Origin: Thermophagus sp052400625
Lineage (GTDB): Bacteria; Bacteroidota; Bacteroidia; Bacteroidales; Marinilabiliaceae
Assembly (NCBI GenBank): GCA_052400625.1
Contig: JBQTGH010000008.1
Strand: one strand, 5' to 3'
DNA length: 64,000 nucleotides
A program made the position numbers and the translations under genes. How positions within the stretch are numbered: the first letter of the stretch is position 1; the number at the start of each line of letters is the position of its first letter. The notes under the pieces were generated by a model. That model searched no databases and was not told the origin of the DNA. It was given only the letters and a program-made list of their open reading frames with translations. Positions 1 through 9,900 of this stretch are shown here, piece after piece.

Positions 1-833
1 AAATCATTATCGTACACTACATTGTATTCTACATTGCTTCCCTGTAAAGAGATATGTCTGAGATGAGTGACCTGACAACCAGTAATAAGATTATCCCTTC
101 CCTGAATAAAAAAATAGCCTTGTGCGCCGCCTGCTTTTCGTTTACAACCATCCACTATAAGATTTCGGAAGGTGTTATGGTCTGCGGCACATCTCAAGGG
201 ATCATTTCCACTGTTAAGAATAACAACCCGGTCTAACCAGCAATCGGTAGAACCACCGGAGAGTTTCACCGAAATATTATCATTATCAAACTCTTCATTC
301 TCTTCCAAACTATAATTCCAATTATACTTTGGTTCCGGCCAACTGCCTTTAATGGTAAGGTTGTAGATTCCACAATTGTGGACACCCCAAAACGAAAAAG
401 CGACCCCGCCGAACATAGTTATGCTGCACACTACCTCATCCTGATCTTCCCCAATAAGAGAAACATTGGATTTCATTTTAATTGTTTCGTCAATCACATA
501 TGTTCCGCGTTCCAGGATTATCAACCCCTTTTCATCGCCATTTAAACTGCTTGCCATGTCTTGAATCGCTTCACTAATATGAGAACTGTTGCCGGAAGAA
601 ATCTTCTCAACCTTGTCAAAATCTTCGACAAAGGGGATTCCACCCCTCACACCAGCATTGGCCCACCGTTCCATTTGAGGATAATCATCATCTAATTTTT
701 GCGTATCGACCAACACACCGGGATCCCCCACTTGTAGTTGAGCCGGACTAAAGAAATTTATAAATAGAAACCCAAGAAGAATTCCTCCGCGCAAAATGTT
801 CTCTTTTAAATTTCCCCTAATATTCTCATTCAT
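1..833 (-). CDS. Right-handed beta-helix (pectate-lyase-like) secreted protein, C-terminus outside window
   Basis: An open minus-strand frame runs from an ATG at 833 to the window edge without a stop, giving about 277 N-terminal codons. It opens with a hydrophobic signal sequence ending near FFSPAQ. Next come an N-terminal segment (LVDTQKLDDDYPQMERWANA) and a region with ERGTYVIDETIKMKSNVSLIGE, typical of the first coils of parallel beta-helix polysaccharide lyases and epimerases. Later coils show the pattern DNISVKLSGGSTDCWLDRV. It is the last gene of PUL1 in this window, 151 bp after another beta-helix gene, so a role in uronate-polysaccharide breakdown is likely. No catalytic residues can be assigned and the family number is unknown. 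Alternatives are a uronate C5-epimerase or a non-enzymatic binding protein. Confidence 0.75.
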   Translation of the reverse strand, partial: MNENIRGNLKENILRGGILLGFLFINFFSPAQLQVGDPGVLVDTQKLDDDYPQMERWANAGVRGGIPFVEDFDKVEKISSGNSSHISEAIQDMASSLNGDEKGLIILERGTYVIDETIKMKSNVSLIGEDQDEVVCSITMFGGVAFSFWGVHNCGIYNLTIKGSWPEPKYNWNYSLEENEEFDNDNISVKLSGGSTDCWLDRVVILNSGNDPLRCAADHNTFRNLIVDGCKRKAGGAQGYFFIQGRDNLITGCQVTHLRHISLQGSNVEYNVVYDND

Positions 834-984
834 AATTCATAAATTTTTAATTATTCCAAAATTGCTAGTAATGAAATGCAGATAAACATTCTTCATACAA
901 AGATTTCCGAGCCGGTCCTCTAAAATGGTCAGAAATATTTCATTTATTAGAGAATAAAAGCGTTCATCAACAGCTCTAAATTAG

Positions 985-2631
985 CTAAAGATCAAGCCGA
1001 TGCTTTAATTGAATACGATAGAGAGAAGGCAAATTCATTTTTTTGTTCAAACCCTCCACATATATCCAATCATCACATCGGTCTTCTGATTTATGTTCAA
1101 TGGATAATTTGTGTTTCGTGCTATAAATTCCCACCAAAATACTTCTCAAATAAAGCTTATGGCAATCAATATGAAAATCGTTATGAAACTGTTTGGGTTG
1201 CCTCCAAATCCAGGAATAAAACAATTCTCGGTAACCGTTGTCATCAAATCCCGACATCTTAAGCCCCCAGAACGTATTGTATTCTCCGGAATGAGGAATA
1301 TTAGAGGGAGCTCCACCGCCTGCGAACTGTGTTAAGTTGCTTATTTCTTCATACAGATTATACATGGGAGGACAAAAATCAGGGCCGGCAATACCATGCA
1401 GATCAATTGGAGCAGGAAAAGCAAGTTCGATTTTGCGATAGACATTGCCAAAACAAGCGCCTTCCAATCCGGGTCCATGAGTAAACTCTCCCTCTACATT
1501 AATATTTTGAACCAGATTATCACTGGAGTTGTACATTTTCACACTGTAATGCCCTTTCCCATTAATGGTCAAATTTTCGACCGTAACATTGCGACTGTTA
1601 ATTAAATGAAGATTTTGCGTGTAGTTATCGAAATGGACATCTCTTACCCAACTATGTTTGGTACGATGCAAACAGATTGCTCCCCAACCATAATCATGCT
1701 CAGGAGAGAGATGATGTTCATACCCCCCCTTATAGGCACAATCAAACCGGAAATGTTCGATGCCGATATTTGATAGCATAGGGAAAATAGCAACTTTCGC
1801 ATTAAAACGGGTTTTAATGTCTCTACGTGCCGGTTGCTTCAATAGTACAGTGCCGTGATCAATCACTTCATCCACTTCCACGGGCCACTGGAAAGAAGAT
1901 TTTCGATCTATCCCTGCATTCAAATAGGAAGTTTGAAAGGTGTCATAAGTGAGTGGTTGCATTAATTCCCACATCAAGTCCCCATCATCGTTAGTATTGC
2001 TCATGGCCAACAACAATATATCCCCTTTTTTCATTCCGGCGGTTGTTTCCAAATGAAGGGCTCTTTCACCTTTTAATAAATCCTGCGTTAAACTAACAGC
2101 ATCTGAAGCCTCCTCGATGGAATAAAAACGGTCTGTTCCAAAAAGATTTAATCCGGTATGAAAAATAAAAGGGGATAACCAAGGATTCTCATCCTGGGTG
2201 GTGGGATTACCACTAAAAATAGTGGTGCCATCCTTCCCGGAACCGGATCCTCTGAGAACTATATTACTCCCATTGATTTCAATCAACCCCAATCTGGAAG
2301 AATCCATATTAACATGAAAAACCCCGGGAGGGAAAAAGACAACTCCTCCACCATTATTGACGGCATCATTTACCGCCGCCTGAATAGGAGTTGAGTCATC
2401 ATTATTGTCATTGGGAACCGCACCATAATCAACAACATTAAAAATGGCATCCTGCACATCAGGAATCTCCGTTTCCCCATACTCATATCCGGCGTATGAA
2501 AAATCCGGCAAAATACTATGTGCACCTTTGTCCAAAAATTCCTGAAGAATCAGAGGCGGCCGCCCAGATTTTCCCGACTTGCAAGAGACAAACAAAGAAA
2601 CTATTAATAAAAACAAATAAAGGCGAATCAT
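985..2631 (-). CDS. Pectate_lyase_3-type beta-helix lipoprotein (DUF4955-like)
   Basis: 548 aa with a lipoprotein signal (LFVSC, Cys about residue 17), so probably anchored to the outer membrane or facing the periplasm. Residues about 65-110 carry the N-terminal signature of the Pectate_lyase_3 family (DYGAVPNDNNDDSTPIQAAV, then GGGVVFFPPGVFHV). The middle has beta-helix coils such as VTVENLTINGKGHYSVKMYN. Its N-terminal LPDFSYAGY and C-terminal SLYRIQLKHRL match LPDFSFAGY and SLFEAQLELRL in the protein at 14724-16274, so the two are diverged paralogues within PUL1. The shared C-terminal part resembles DUF4955, named from memory. The gene lies 284 bp downstream of PL8. Inferred role: lyase, or possibly hexuronate epimerase, acting on the PUL1 glycan. 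The enzymatic activity is unproven. Confidence 0.8.
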   Translation of the reverse strand: MIRLYLFLLIVSLFVSCKSGKSGRPPLILQEFLDKGAHSILPDFSYAGYEYGETEIPDVQDAIFNVVDYGAVPNDNNDDSTPIQAAVNDAVNNGGGVVFFPPGVFHVNMDSSRLGLIEINGSNIVLRGSGSGKDGTTIFSGNPTTQDENPWLSPFIFHTGLNLFGTDRFYSIEEASDAVSLTQDLLKGERALHLETTAGMKKGDILLLAMSNTNDDGDLMWELMQPLTYDTFQTSYLNAGIDRKSSFQWPVEVDEVIDHGTVLLKQPARRDIKTRFNAKVAIFPMLSNIGIEHFRFDCAYKGGYEHHLSPEHDYGWGAICLHRTKHSWVRDVHFDNYTQNLHLINSRNVTVENLTINGKGHYSVKMYNSSDNLVQNINVEGEFTHGPGLEGACFGNVYRKIELAFPAPIDLHGIAGPDFCPPMYNLYEEISNLTQFAGGGAPSNIPHSGEYNTFWGLKMSGFDDNGYRELFYSWIWRQPKQFHNDFHIDCHKLYLRSILVGIYSTKHKLSIEHKSEDRCDDWIYVEGLNKKMNLPSLYRIQLKHRLDL

Positions 2632-2915
2632 ATCTATTAAATTTTACAAACGATCTTTACCAAAACGGCCTGAAAACCTCAGGAGAAGTCTGCAATATAC
2701 TGTTGTAGGGCTAATCCTTATTTCACGAAGTTCATGAATCCTACCACAAAGTCTGTCAAACAAAACATCAAGCCTTAAAAACATCCTTCTTCACATCCTT
2801 ATGAACCTTAATCCACAAGAAGGACCTTTGCAACGAATAAAATCGCAAACCTCTCCATCCGCACTACTTTAAAAAGAGGCCATGATACAAAAACTACAAA
2901 TAGGGTCCTGAATCA

Positions 2916-5420
2916 TCAAAGTTCTCCATCAAAGCGAAGTTTCACGGATGCAGGCTTTCCGCATAGATCGCCTTGAGGCATCGGTACGGTAACGATACTC
3001 CATGCACCATCTTTTTCTACAACATCTCCCTTCCAGTTGAAGGTCGTTTTGACTTCAATATATTTCAAATCCTCATTCATCTGAGCATCCGTAACGGTCA
3101 GCGTCCAACCATCTTCATTTTTTTCCAACAGCAGGGCACAGGGAGCCGACACACGGATTTTATTTTCTTTTATCCCCAATATCTCATCCGGATTATAGAA
3201 AGAAGCCCCAAGATATCGGCCATCCCAGGCCACCGCCTGTATGTCGGTCGTATTGACAAGGATCTCCAAAGGCATTTTTTCAAAAGCTTTTTTGGCTTTC
3301 TTTTCACCGGCATATACAACGTAAGCATAAGATCCATTATTCACCTGACGGCCATGGTTTATATACATTTGAAAAATATCCTCTTTCTCCGTTTTATTCT
3401 TAATTCTTTTATTAGCCTCATTAATTTTCTCCCATTTGGTGTTCCGGGTCTCAGTCTGCAGAAATACCTTTCCGGTTGTATATTGTGGTAATACCGCATA
3501 ATCAAATCCATCCTTATGTGAAACCCATATCATTTCCTTGTCAGAAAATTCCACCGACTTATTTCCGTTTATTTTCTGGACTTTTGAATCTTCCATGAAT
3601 TTGACAGAACAGTTATAGTGAGTTTGGTCAATGGTTGTCCAAATATCGCCTTCCATATTAGGCTTCTTATTGGTTATACCGGCCCCAAGAGCCACCATAT
3701 AATCATCCGCCATAAAATAGCCTTTGTAAGCCTTTACACAATAAATTAAATCATTGGGATCTTCTTTCCCGACAGGATCGTTGACATTATTTTTTTCAGA
3801 AGCATTCATCTTCTCAAAGATAAACCCGGCAGCTGCATTTTTCGTACCACTGGTTGCAGCGGCAGCAAAATTGTGCAAACTACAATAGCCCCTCCAATTG
3901 GTCATCGGAATTAAATCATCCTCATCGACCTGGCGTGCGGTGACACCCGGCAGTGCCGTTAAATTCCAAGCTCCTATAGCCTTATGGTATTCATTGCCCT
4001 CTTTCATCAAGAAGGTCAAGCCGTCACAAGTAAAAAAATTGAATTTATCGGCCATATTATGTGCCATTTCAATACCATCGCAACGGACAGAGGCCATGCT
4101 GACAAAGATGTAATAATCAGGATTCTTTTTTATAAGATTATCATTATTAAAAAACCAACGGGTGCCATTATAAAGTCCGTCCGGATATCCTTCCATAACA
4201 ATCCGATTATCTTTTATATCCTCCTGCAAATCCAACAACTCTTTCTGCTCCTCATCAGAAAATGAATCAATCCAGTCTTTTACGGCACCCTTAATCATCT
4301 CCGCCGTCCCAATTTTCTTTTCTACTAAAGGGGTATACTCCATACTACCTCTTCCGAGGCTACGAGGGATATAACCTTTATAATAGTACCACGAACTACC
4401 GCGATAGTAATTTAAAAGTGCCTGAGCATTAGCATTATCTAATTGTTTAGCCCATGGAGTGCCTTTGAAGTACTTAATTAAATTTAAAGCAGCAGAAGTT
4501 CCTGATATAGGATATCCCCAAATCAGACACTGCATGCCATGTCCCCAACCCGCGCCATCGGCAGTAAACCCTTCTGTCCAGAAAGATTCGTCATAAGTAT
4601 TTTGGGATACCCAGCTAAGTGCTCCCTTTGCGACCACCGCTAAAACATCCATCATTTCCACAGAATTCATAGCCGCTGCTGTAGGCAGTAATGATCTAAA
4701 TCCTAATCCATTTCCTCCAACCCACCATACGTGTTTTCTAAATCGATCAACACTCACCGGATTTTTATCGGTTTCATCGTTACGATAGGGTTGCGTCCAC
4801 GATTGAAAACCCATCTGTTTCAAATATTGATTGGCCGTTACAGCCATCTCACTGTTCTCTTGCCCATTCTCCACCGCCTCCATCGCATCAAACAAGCAGA
4901 AATAAGTATTTACAGCTGCCGTAGGAATGGCAAAACAACTAATATGAAATCTGCCATTTTCAATACTTCCCCTGTCAGCTTCAATTTTGCTGTAATTATT
5001 AATGGCTTTAAAAAGTTTGGTTAGGACTGGGTCATTCTTATACTGTTCATATTTTTTACCTCGGTATAATTGAGCAATTCTCCATATTCTATTAAAGGCC
5101 TTCTCAAGGGTTTCACCCACAAAGTGCTGGGATTCGGTTTTTCGTTGAAGATTCAACTGCTGCGTCTCAATTTTTTCCTGAGCTGCAATCAAGTCAACAA
5201 AACGACCATCATTCCCTAAAAGCTCGACACTTTGTTGCGAGGTTATTTGTTCTGTTTTTGGTTTTGTAAGTTGATGCCCACGATAGGCATGTTGAGAAAA
5301 GTATTTTCTAAATTCAGCAACAGCCTTCTCTTTAGGTGAATCCTGTGCCATTACAGAAAAGGAGATGGCAAAATAAACAAACAACAATCCAAAAAATGTA
5401 ATAGTTTTATGCATTTTCAT
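2916..5420 (-). CDS. Polysaccharide lyase family 8 (chondroitin/hyaluronan-type lyase)
   Basis: I place the start at the ATG at 5420, because MKMHKTITFFGLLFVYFAIS is a clean signal peptide; the frame is open further upstream (to 5588) but that part looks non-coding. The mature enzyme is about 810 aa, in the usual PL8 range. The (alpha/alpha) toroid part holds the PL8 catalytic set: Asn237 (VGGNGLGF), His294 (GWGHGMQ), Tyr303 (IWGYPISG) and Arg357 (LGRGSMEY). The His-Tyr spacing (9) and Tyr-Arg spacing (54) equal those I recall for Flavobacterium chondroitinase AC. The central beta-sandwich has HNFAAAATSGTKNAAAGFIF and DDYMVALGAGI, also typical. PL8 enzymes cleave uronic-acid-containing chains by beta-elimination and leave an unsaturated uronate at the non-reducing end, the substrate of the GH88 enzyme in this locus. 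The exact substrate (chondroitin, hyaluronan, other) cannot be read from sequence. A 290-bp leader precedes the gene. Confidence 0.9.
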   Translation of the reverse strand: MKMHKTITFFGLLFVYFAISFSVMAQDSPKEKAVAEFRKYFSQHAYRGHQLTKPKTEQITSQQSVELLGNDGRFVDLIAAQEKIETQQLNLQRKTESQHFVGETLEKAFNRIWRIAQLYRGKKYEQYKNDPVLTKLFKAINNYSKIEADRGSIENGRFHISCFAIPTAAVNTYFCLFDAMEAVENGQENSEMAVTANQYLKQMGFQSWTQPYRNDETDKNPVSVDRFRKHVWWVGGNGLGFRSLLPTAAAMNSVEMMDVLAVVAKGALSWVSQNTYDESFWTEGFTADGAGWGHGMQCLIWGYPISGTSAALNLIKYFKGTPWAKQLDNANAQALLNYYRGSSWYYYKGYIPRSLGRGSMEYTPLVEKKIGTAEMIKGAVKDWIDSFSDEEQKELLDLQEDIKDNRIVMEGYPDGLYNGTRWFFNNDNLIKKNPDYYIFVSMASVRCDGIEMAHNMADKFNFFTCDGLTFLMKEGNEYHKAIGAWNLTALPGVTARQVDEDDLIPMTNWRGYCSLHNFAAAATSGTKNAAAGFIFEKMNASEKNNVNDPVGKEDPNDLIYCVKAYKGYFMADDYMVALGAGITNKKPNMEGDIWTTIDQTHYNCSVKFMEDSKVQKINGNKSVEFSDKEMIWVSHKDGFDYAVLPQYTTGKVFLQTETRNTKWEKINEANKRIKNKTEKEDIFQMYINHGRQVNNGSYAYVVYAGEKKAKKAFEKMPLEILVNTTDIQAVAWDGRYLGASFYNPDEILGIKENKIRVSAPCALLLEKNEDGWTLTVTDAQMNEDLKYIEVKTTFNWKGDVVEKDGAWSIVTVPMPQGDLCGKPASVKLRFDGEL

Positions 5421-5710
5421 AATTGATTCGATTAACACAAACTCACTTACCTGTTTTTTTACATGTGAAATACCATTCACGTTAAAAGGCAGGAACGAAT
5501 AAAATCCTAATTTCACATCAGCAAACCACACGAAAGATAAAATATGAGCAGATAGGCCTACCCGTTCTTCTCTATATTCTGTCCTCAAACTATGGATATT
5601 GATAAAATAGATAACCCCCTTTCAAAATTTCCATATTCACATTTTCATGCTTAACGATCTAAAATACCTCCACAGAACAATATCCTCTCGCACGAGAACA
5701 AATCCCCGAC

Positions 5711-6499
5711 TTATTCAATTCTCCATACTTTAAAATTCTTATATCTGGCACTTCGGGTGTACATCTGTCTTAGTCCGATCCTTCCTGAATTACAAGGAGG
5801 AAACATGGCAACATCCCATTTAAAGACACGTTTTTCCCGGGGATTATGTTTATTCTGAACATGCATCTCTACACAATTATTAAAACGAAACACTTGAATG
5901 TGATAAGTGATATTCGTTCTAAACAGACCTGTTTTGTTATAATCACCCGGGACATCGGTTCCATCCAAACCTTCCCGAGAAGGATTATATCTGCGAAACC
6001 TGACATAATCATTATTGCCGGAAAATTCTTTGGCAGCAAAGGCAGCATAACTGATGTGATAAGTATGCATATTATTAAAATAGGTACGCATATGGGGCAC
6101 CCGACGCTGATCATTCCAAAGAGAAATATCTGCAGGGTATTCCTTATCCCCTTTTCCTGTGGCATGAAAATAGAGAATATTAACACATCGCGTAGCGGTG
6201 TCGGTACGGGTGTAATCGTACTCAATACAGATATTACCCGAAAAACTTTGCTTCGTCCAGAGCACGGCATGACAGGTGTCGTTGCCAAACTCATTCCCTG
6301 CAACCAGCTCCATCCCCTCGTTAGAATTTATAACTTTAGCTCTTTGGCCATCCAACATCCAATTAATTTGCCAATTCACGGTTCCTGGATCAGAAAACAA
6401 AAGGGATGTTTTGGACCAGGGAACCTGAGATATTGCAAAAAAAGAATTTAAAAGAAAGACCGTTAATAAAACAGGATGCGAATTCAATTTACTCATCAT
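5711..6499 (-). CDS. DUF1961 (YesU-like) secreted protein
   Basis: 262 aa with a signal peptide (LLTVFLLNSFFAISQ). It resembles the DUF1961 family, to which B. subtilis YesU of the rhamnogalacturonan cluster belongs: a concanavalin-like beta-sandwich with motifs such as ICIEYDYTRTDTATRCVNIL and, near the C-terminus, GRIGLRQMYTRSARYKNFKVW. The family recurs in uronate-polysaccharide loci and its biochemical role was unsettled to my knowledge. Here it lies between the sulfatase (63 bp upstream) and PL8 (290 bp downstream), so it should act on the same glycan. A jelly-roll lyase, a hydrolase or a carbohydrate-binding protein are all possible. A 144-codon reading frame inside it (6303-5869) is a shadow. 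Confidence 0.75.
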   Translation of the reverse strand: MMSKLNSHPVLLTVFLLNSFFAISQVPWSKTSLLFSDPGTVNWQINWMLDGQRAKVINSNEGMELVAGNEFGNDTCHAVLWTKQSFSGNICIEYDYTRTDTATRCVNILYFHATGKGDKEYPADISLWNDQRRVPHMRTYFNNMHTYHISYAAFAAKEFSGNNDYVRFRRYNPSREGLDGTDVPGDYNKTGLFRTNITYHIQVFRFNNCVEMHVQNKHNPREKRVFKWDVAMFPPCNSGRIGLRQMYTRSARYKNFKVWRIE

Positions 6500-6562
6500 A
6501 ACATTCCTTCCTCTGTCGCAAATATAATTTTACGACAAACCACAAATCACGGCTACATCCAA

Positions 6563-8095
6563 CTAATAATCAAGATAATCCCCACAAATCTTTTTCTGAG
6601 CCCATTTATCATTAATTGCGACGAGTTGCTTGGCCAACTCCTTTTTAAAACCTTTAACCAGCTTTTTATTCATAAAACGACCGGTAATCCGGTGAAGCTG
6701 ATAGGGATCTTTCTCATTATCGTAGTAAAAAACCTCTTTCAATTTTCCATTTCCATCTTCTTTTACCACAAAAGTATATTGACCAGTATAAAGCCCCCGG
6801 GAGGTATAATCAAAATAAAGAACGGCCTTGGGCCTTTTCACATTTTTGGAAGCTGGATTTTTAATGACATCGGCATAATTCGTACCCTGTACCGATTCAG
6901 GAATAAGATTTTCAAGTCCGGCTATTCCCAATAAAGTAGGCATAATATCCGGTGCACAAATCATTAAATCCTCAATGCGATGTTCCAGTTTATTTCCCCA
7001 TTTCAAAACAAACGGAATATTGAAAGCCTCCACTTCCGGAAAAGGTTTTCCTTTCCGTCCATGACTTCCCAACATTTCACCATGGTCAGAAGTAAAGAGA
7101 ATAATCGTATTCTCTGTTTCTCCCATTTCATCCAGTTTTTTCAGCACTTCTCCAATAAAAAAATCGACAGCACTCACATTTGCAAAATAGTAGGGGGCAT
7201 AGTTCCCCACCTCTTTATCGGCATTTTCTCTCAACAAAAGACTATCAATGATAACTTCACCGTTATGAGTATACTGAGGGAAGAATCGCATATCAGTATG
7301 TTCTTCCGTCCAAGGGTTATGGGGAGGATTCAGAGACCAAGTAATAAAAAATGGCTTTTCAGGATCTCGTTGGTTATGGGTATTATCCAAATAATTTAAA
7401 ACAGCTTCGGTTTCTACGGCGGCATTAAAGCGGTGAGGCATATAGAGTTCCCCGTCTTTCAATCCATTAATGGCCTTTGGATCATTGGAGTAGCACAGCG
7501 GATTGGTATGCGTATCGCGTAAGGTTTGGAAAAAATAATCAAATCCGAGGCGGGGTCCACCCGGAGGGACATAAGTATCGTAATTATTAGTATAATGGCC
7601 ACCGGGAGCTTCGGTGGTGCCGACATAATTTCCTTCCTTATCAAAAAGAGGCTCGGTCCGTTGCCAATGACATTTACCAAAATAGGCAGTTTCATACCCG
7701 GCCTCAGAAAAGATATTCCCAATGGCCTTTCCATCCACCTTAATTCCCACTTTTCGGTCTTTTCGGCAATTGGCAGTTATTCCGTTAGATGAAGGATATT
7801 TACCGGTGAGCATCATTCCCCTAAAGGGGCTACACAAAGGGAAATTACTCATAGCCCGGTTAAAAACAACCCCTGATTCAGCCAGCTTATCTAGGGCAGG
7901 CGTATGAACAGGATCCGGATTTCCCTGAATATGACGAGCATTATCATCTTTTGCCCAAAATCCCAAACTAAATTGTCGGTACTGATCCGGGAATATTACA
8001 ATAACATTGGGTGCTTTTTCTTTATCAGCTGCGTTGCCTCCCACAACTGCAAGTATGAAAAGAAAAAATAAAATTCCAATTCTTTTTACATTCAT
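6563..8095 (-). CDS. Family S1 (formylglycine-dependent) sulfatase
   Basis: Start taken at the ATG at 8095, giving MNVKRIGILFFLFILAVVGG, a good signal peptide, instead of the upstream codon at 8122 that falls inside a hairpin. 510 aa. It shows the S1 type I signature Cys88-Ser-Pro-Phe-Arg92 (LCSPFRGMMLTG), whose cysteine is oxidised to formylglycine by an anaerobic maturase or FGE, neither of which is in this window. Other hallmarks are PNVIVIFPDQ near the N-terminus (metal site), GYETAYFGKCHW, and TSDHGEMLGSHG in the C-terminal part. It is the only sulfatase in PUL1 and follows SusD by 84 bp, with a hairpin in the gap. It shows that the PUL1 glycan carries sulfate esters; the position attacked (2-O, 4-O, 6-O) cannot be assigned. 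Confidence 0.93.
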   Translation of the reverse strand: MNVKRIGILFFLFILAVVGGNAADKEKAPNVIVIFPDQYRQFSLGFWAKDDNARHIQGNPDPVHTPALDKLAESGVVFNRAMSNFPLCSPFRGMMLTGKYPSSNGITANCRKDRKVGIKVDGKAIGNIFSEAGYETAYFGKCHWQRTEPLFDKEGNYVGTTEAPGGHYTNNYDTYVPPGGPRLGFDYFFQTLRDTHTNPLCYSNDPKAINGLKDGELYMPHRFNAAVETEAVLNYLDNTHNQRDPEKPFFITWSLNPPHNPWTEEHTDMRFFPQYTHNGEVIIDSLLLRENADKEVGNYAPYYFANVSAVDFFIGEVLKKLDEMGETENTIILFTSDHGEMLGSHGRKGKPFPEVEAFNIPFVLKWGNKLEHRIEDLMICAPDIMPTLLGIAGLENLIPESVQGTNYADVIKNPASKNVKRPKAVLYFDYTSRGLYTGQYTFVVKEDGNGKLKEVFYYDNEKDPYQLHRITGRFMNKKLVKGFKKELAKQLVAINDKWAQKKICGDYLDY

Positions 8096-8121
8096 TTTTT
8101 TGTGTTTTTTGTTTTTCCACA

Positions 8122-8165
8122 AAAGGTTCTACGTCAATTATATGCATAATTTAAGTAGAACCTTT
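8122..8165 (-). terminator. Intercistronic hairpin between susD and sulfatase genes (PUL1)
   Basis: A perfect 11-bp inverted repeat, AAAGGTTCTAC (8122-8132) and GTAGAACCTTT (8155-8165), encloses a second dyad AATTAT-ATGC-ATAATT, so the whole 44-nt element can fold as one long stem. In the minus-strand transcript it is followed by TTTTGTGG, a short U run. It may act as an attenuator or as a 3'-end stabiliser that separates susCD mRNA from the enzyme genes. Confidence 0.6.
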
Positions 8166-8179
8166 ATATTTTTAAACTA

Positions 8180-9859
8180 TTATTTCCAGAGAGCTTTCTG
8201 TTCAAGTTTATTATTGATATTTACCTCTTGTTCAGGATATGGAAGTGTTAAATATTTGGGAGCCTCAAAATAGTTGCTGGCCCGCAGATAAGCCTGATGA
8301 TCTCCATTGGTACTGTCATAATCACTATCCCCTTTGATTACCTGAGCCAAGAAATCAAGTCTTTCTCCCAACTTCTCCCAACGAATAAGATCCATTTTAC
8401 GAATCCCCTCAAAACAAAACTCACGCATGCGTTCATCCATGATCTCTTCAAAAAAGTTTTCTTTGGAAGCAATGACAAAAGGTTTAACCGCCTCAATAGG
8501 TTGAAGTCCGGCTCTATCTCTCACCAAATTAAGATAAGCAATGGCCTGAGCAGTAGGGCCGTCATTGATGACATTGTCTGCTTCAGCATACATCAACAAA
8601 ATATCGGCATATCGAAGAACGGGATAATTAATATTAGAAAAATTTTTATTGGGATTGGTCGTCGCTTCCAAAACCACATAGGGTTCGATCATGCCATCTT
8701 CCACCTTACGATCCAGGTCGGCCCAATCGGCCGGTTCCCATTTTCTGAATTTACCGGGGCAGTAGCTCCTGCTCAAATGACTGGTTACTCTTTGTGCATC
8801 GCCACTAGATGAATAAGAAATAGCAGGAATATTCCATTCAATACGTTTATCTCCCTCCTCATAGATTAAAGGGAGAACTGGTGAGGCGTTCATCATGGCA
8901 TAGGCTGAAGGGTATCCCACATTTGTTCCGCCATAATTAAAGGCTAAACCATTTACTCCACCTAATCGGCCATAAACATAAATTCCGGATTCGCTCAAAT
9001 CACGAAATGAAATTTCAAAGAGAGATTCATTCAAATTGTATTCATTCTGGATATAGTTAAGAAACAGATTTCGGTATCCCAACGTGTCAGAATTAACGGT
9101 TAAATGACAAAAACCATCCTGGATGACGCTGTCACATCTGTTTTTGGCTAAAATATATTTATCGGTATCTTTTAAAGGATAACCGGCCATTTTCATATAA
9201 ACCCTTGCCAACATACCATGTGCAGCCAGTTTATGTGCACGTCCCGGCAGATAATCTGCATCCGAGGGATGTGGAAGATATTTAGATGCGAAATCAAAAT
9301 CACTTTCGATCTGAGCATATACCTCTTCCATGGGCGACACAGGCAAGTTATTATCAGACAAATCCTTAGTATAAGTTAATGGCATAGGCACATCCTCAAA
9401 CCACTTAACTAATTGAAAATAAGCGAAAGCTCTCAAAAAACGTTCCTCAGCCAGATAACGGTTAACGATCTCTTCCGAAAGCTCTGAATTCCCGATCTTC
9501 TCCTCCATCAAATTACAGAGATTGATGGCATTATACAATTCATTCCAAAAATCCTTTATATCAGTATCAGCAGCGGTATAACGATATAGCCCAACCGTCC
9601 AATTATCATTATAACGTCGATTATAAAAACTCTCATCTGTTCCTGCCTCGAATGTAATCAAACTACCACCATAAACTTTATCGCTTGCGAAAACTGAATA
9701 AATACCTGCCAGAGCAAGATCCAACTCTGTTTCATCCGAATAAAAAGCATCAATATCCCAGGTGGAGTCAGGTTCAACCTCCAAAAAATCGTCACAGCTT
9801 GTTGGAATCAATAAAAACAAGATGCCCAGTATCGACAAAAAGAAATTTATATTTTTCAT
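8180..9859 (-). CDS. SusD-family starch-binding-like lipoprotein (PUL1)
   Basis: 559 aa lipoprotein (LLIPTSCDDFLEVEP; Cys about residue 22). SusD proteins sit on the outer face of the outer membrane, cap the SusC transporter and capture oligosaccharides. Family features visible: an N-terminal helical TPR-like part (LALAGIYSVFASDKVYGGSL, AINLCNLMEEKI, RFLRAFAYFQLVKWFEDVPM) and the C-terminal block LRYADILLMYAEADNVINDG, LNLVRDRAGL and ERMREFCFEGIRKMDLIRW, diagnostic of the family. It lies 107 bp downstream of its SusC partner, separated by an inverted repeat, and 84 bp upstream of the sulfatase gene. Ligand specificity is inferred only from the enzymes of the locus (sulfated uronate glycan). 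Confidence 0.95.
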   Translation of the reverse strand: MKNINFFLSILGILFLLIPTSCDDFLEVEPDSTWDIDAFYSDETELDLALAGIYSVFASDKVYGGSLITFEAGTDESFYNRRYNDNWTVGLYRYTAADTDIKDFWNELYNAINLCNLMEEKIGNSELSEEIVNRYLAEERFLRAFAYFQLVKWFEDVPMPLTYTKDLSDNNLPVSPMEEVYAQIESDFDFASKYLPHPSDADYLPGRAHKLAAHGMLARVYMKMAGYPLKDTDKYILAKNRCDSVIQDGFCHLTVNSDTLGYRNLFLNYIQNEYNLNESLFEISFRDLSESGIYVYGRLGGVNGLAFNYGGTNVGYPSAYAMMNASPVLPLIYEEGDKRIEWNIPAISYSSSGDAQRVTSHLSRSYCPGKFRKWEPADWADLDRKVEDGMIEPYVVLEATTNPNKNFSNINYPVLRYADILLMYAEADNVINDGPTAQAIAYLNLVRDRAGLQPIEAVKPFVIASKENFFEEIMDERMREFCFEGIRKMDLIRWEKLGERLDFLAQVIKGDSDYDSTNGDHQAYLRASNYFEAPKYLTLPYPEQEVNINNKLEQKALWK

Positions 9860-9900
9860 GACTTCCTCATTAGTATTTTATTAATTAAACTCATTAATTT

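Noticed and set aside
5421..5588. Longer N-terminus for the PL8 enzyme from the codon at 5588
   Set aside because: The extra 56 codons hide the signal peptide that starts cleanly at 5420 and have no family similarity that I can see.
5869..6303. 144-codon minus-strand reading frame inside the DUF1961 gene
   Set aside because: It overlaps a well-supported gene in another frame and its translation has no recognisable pattern.
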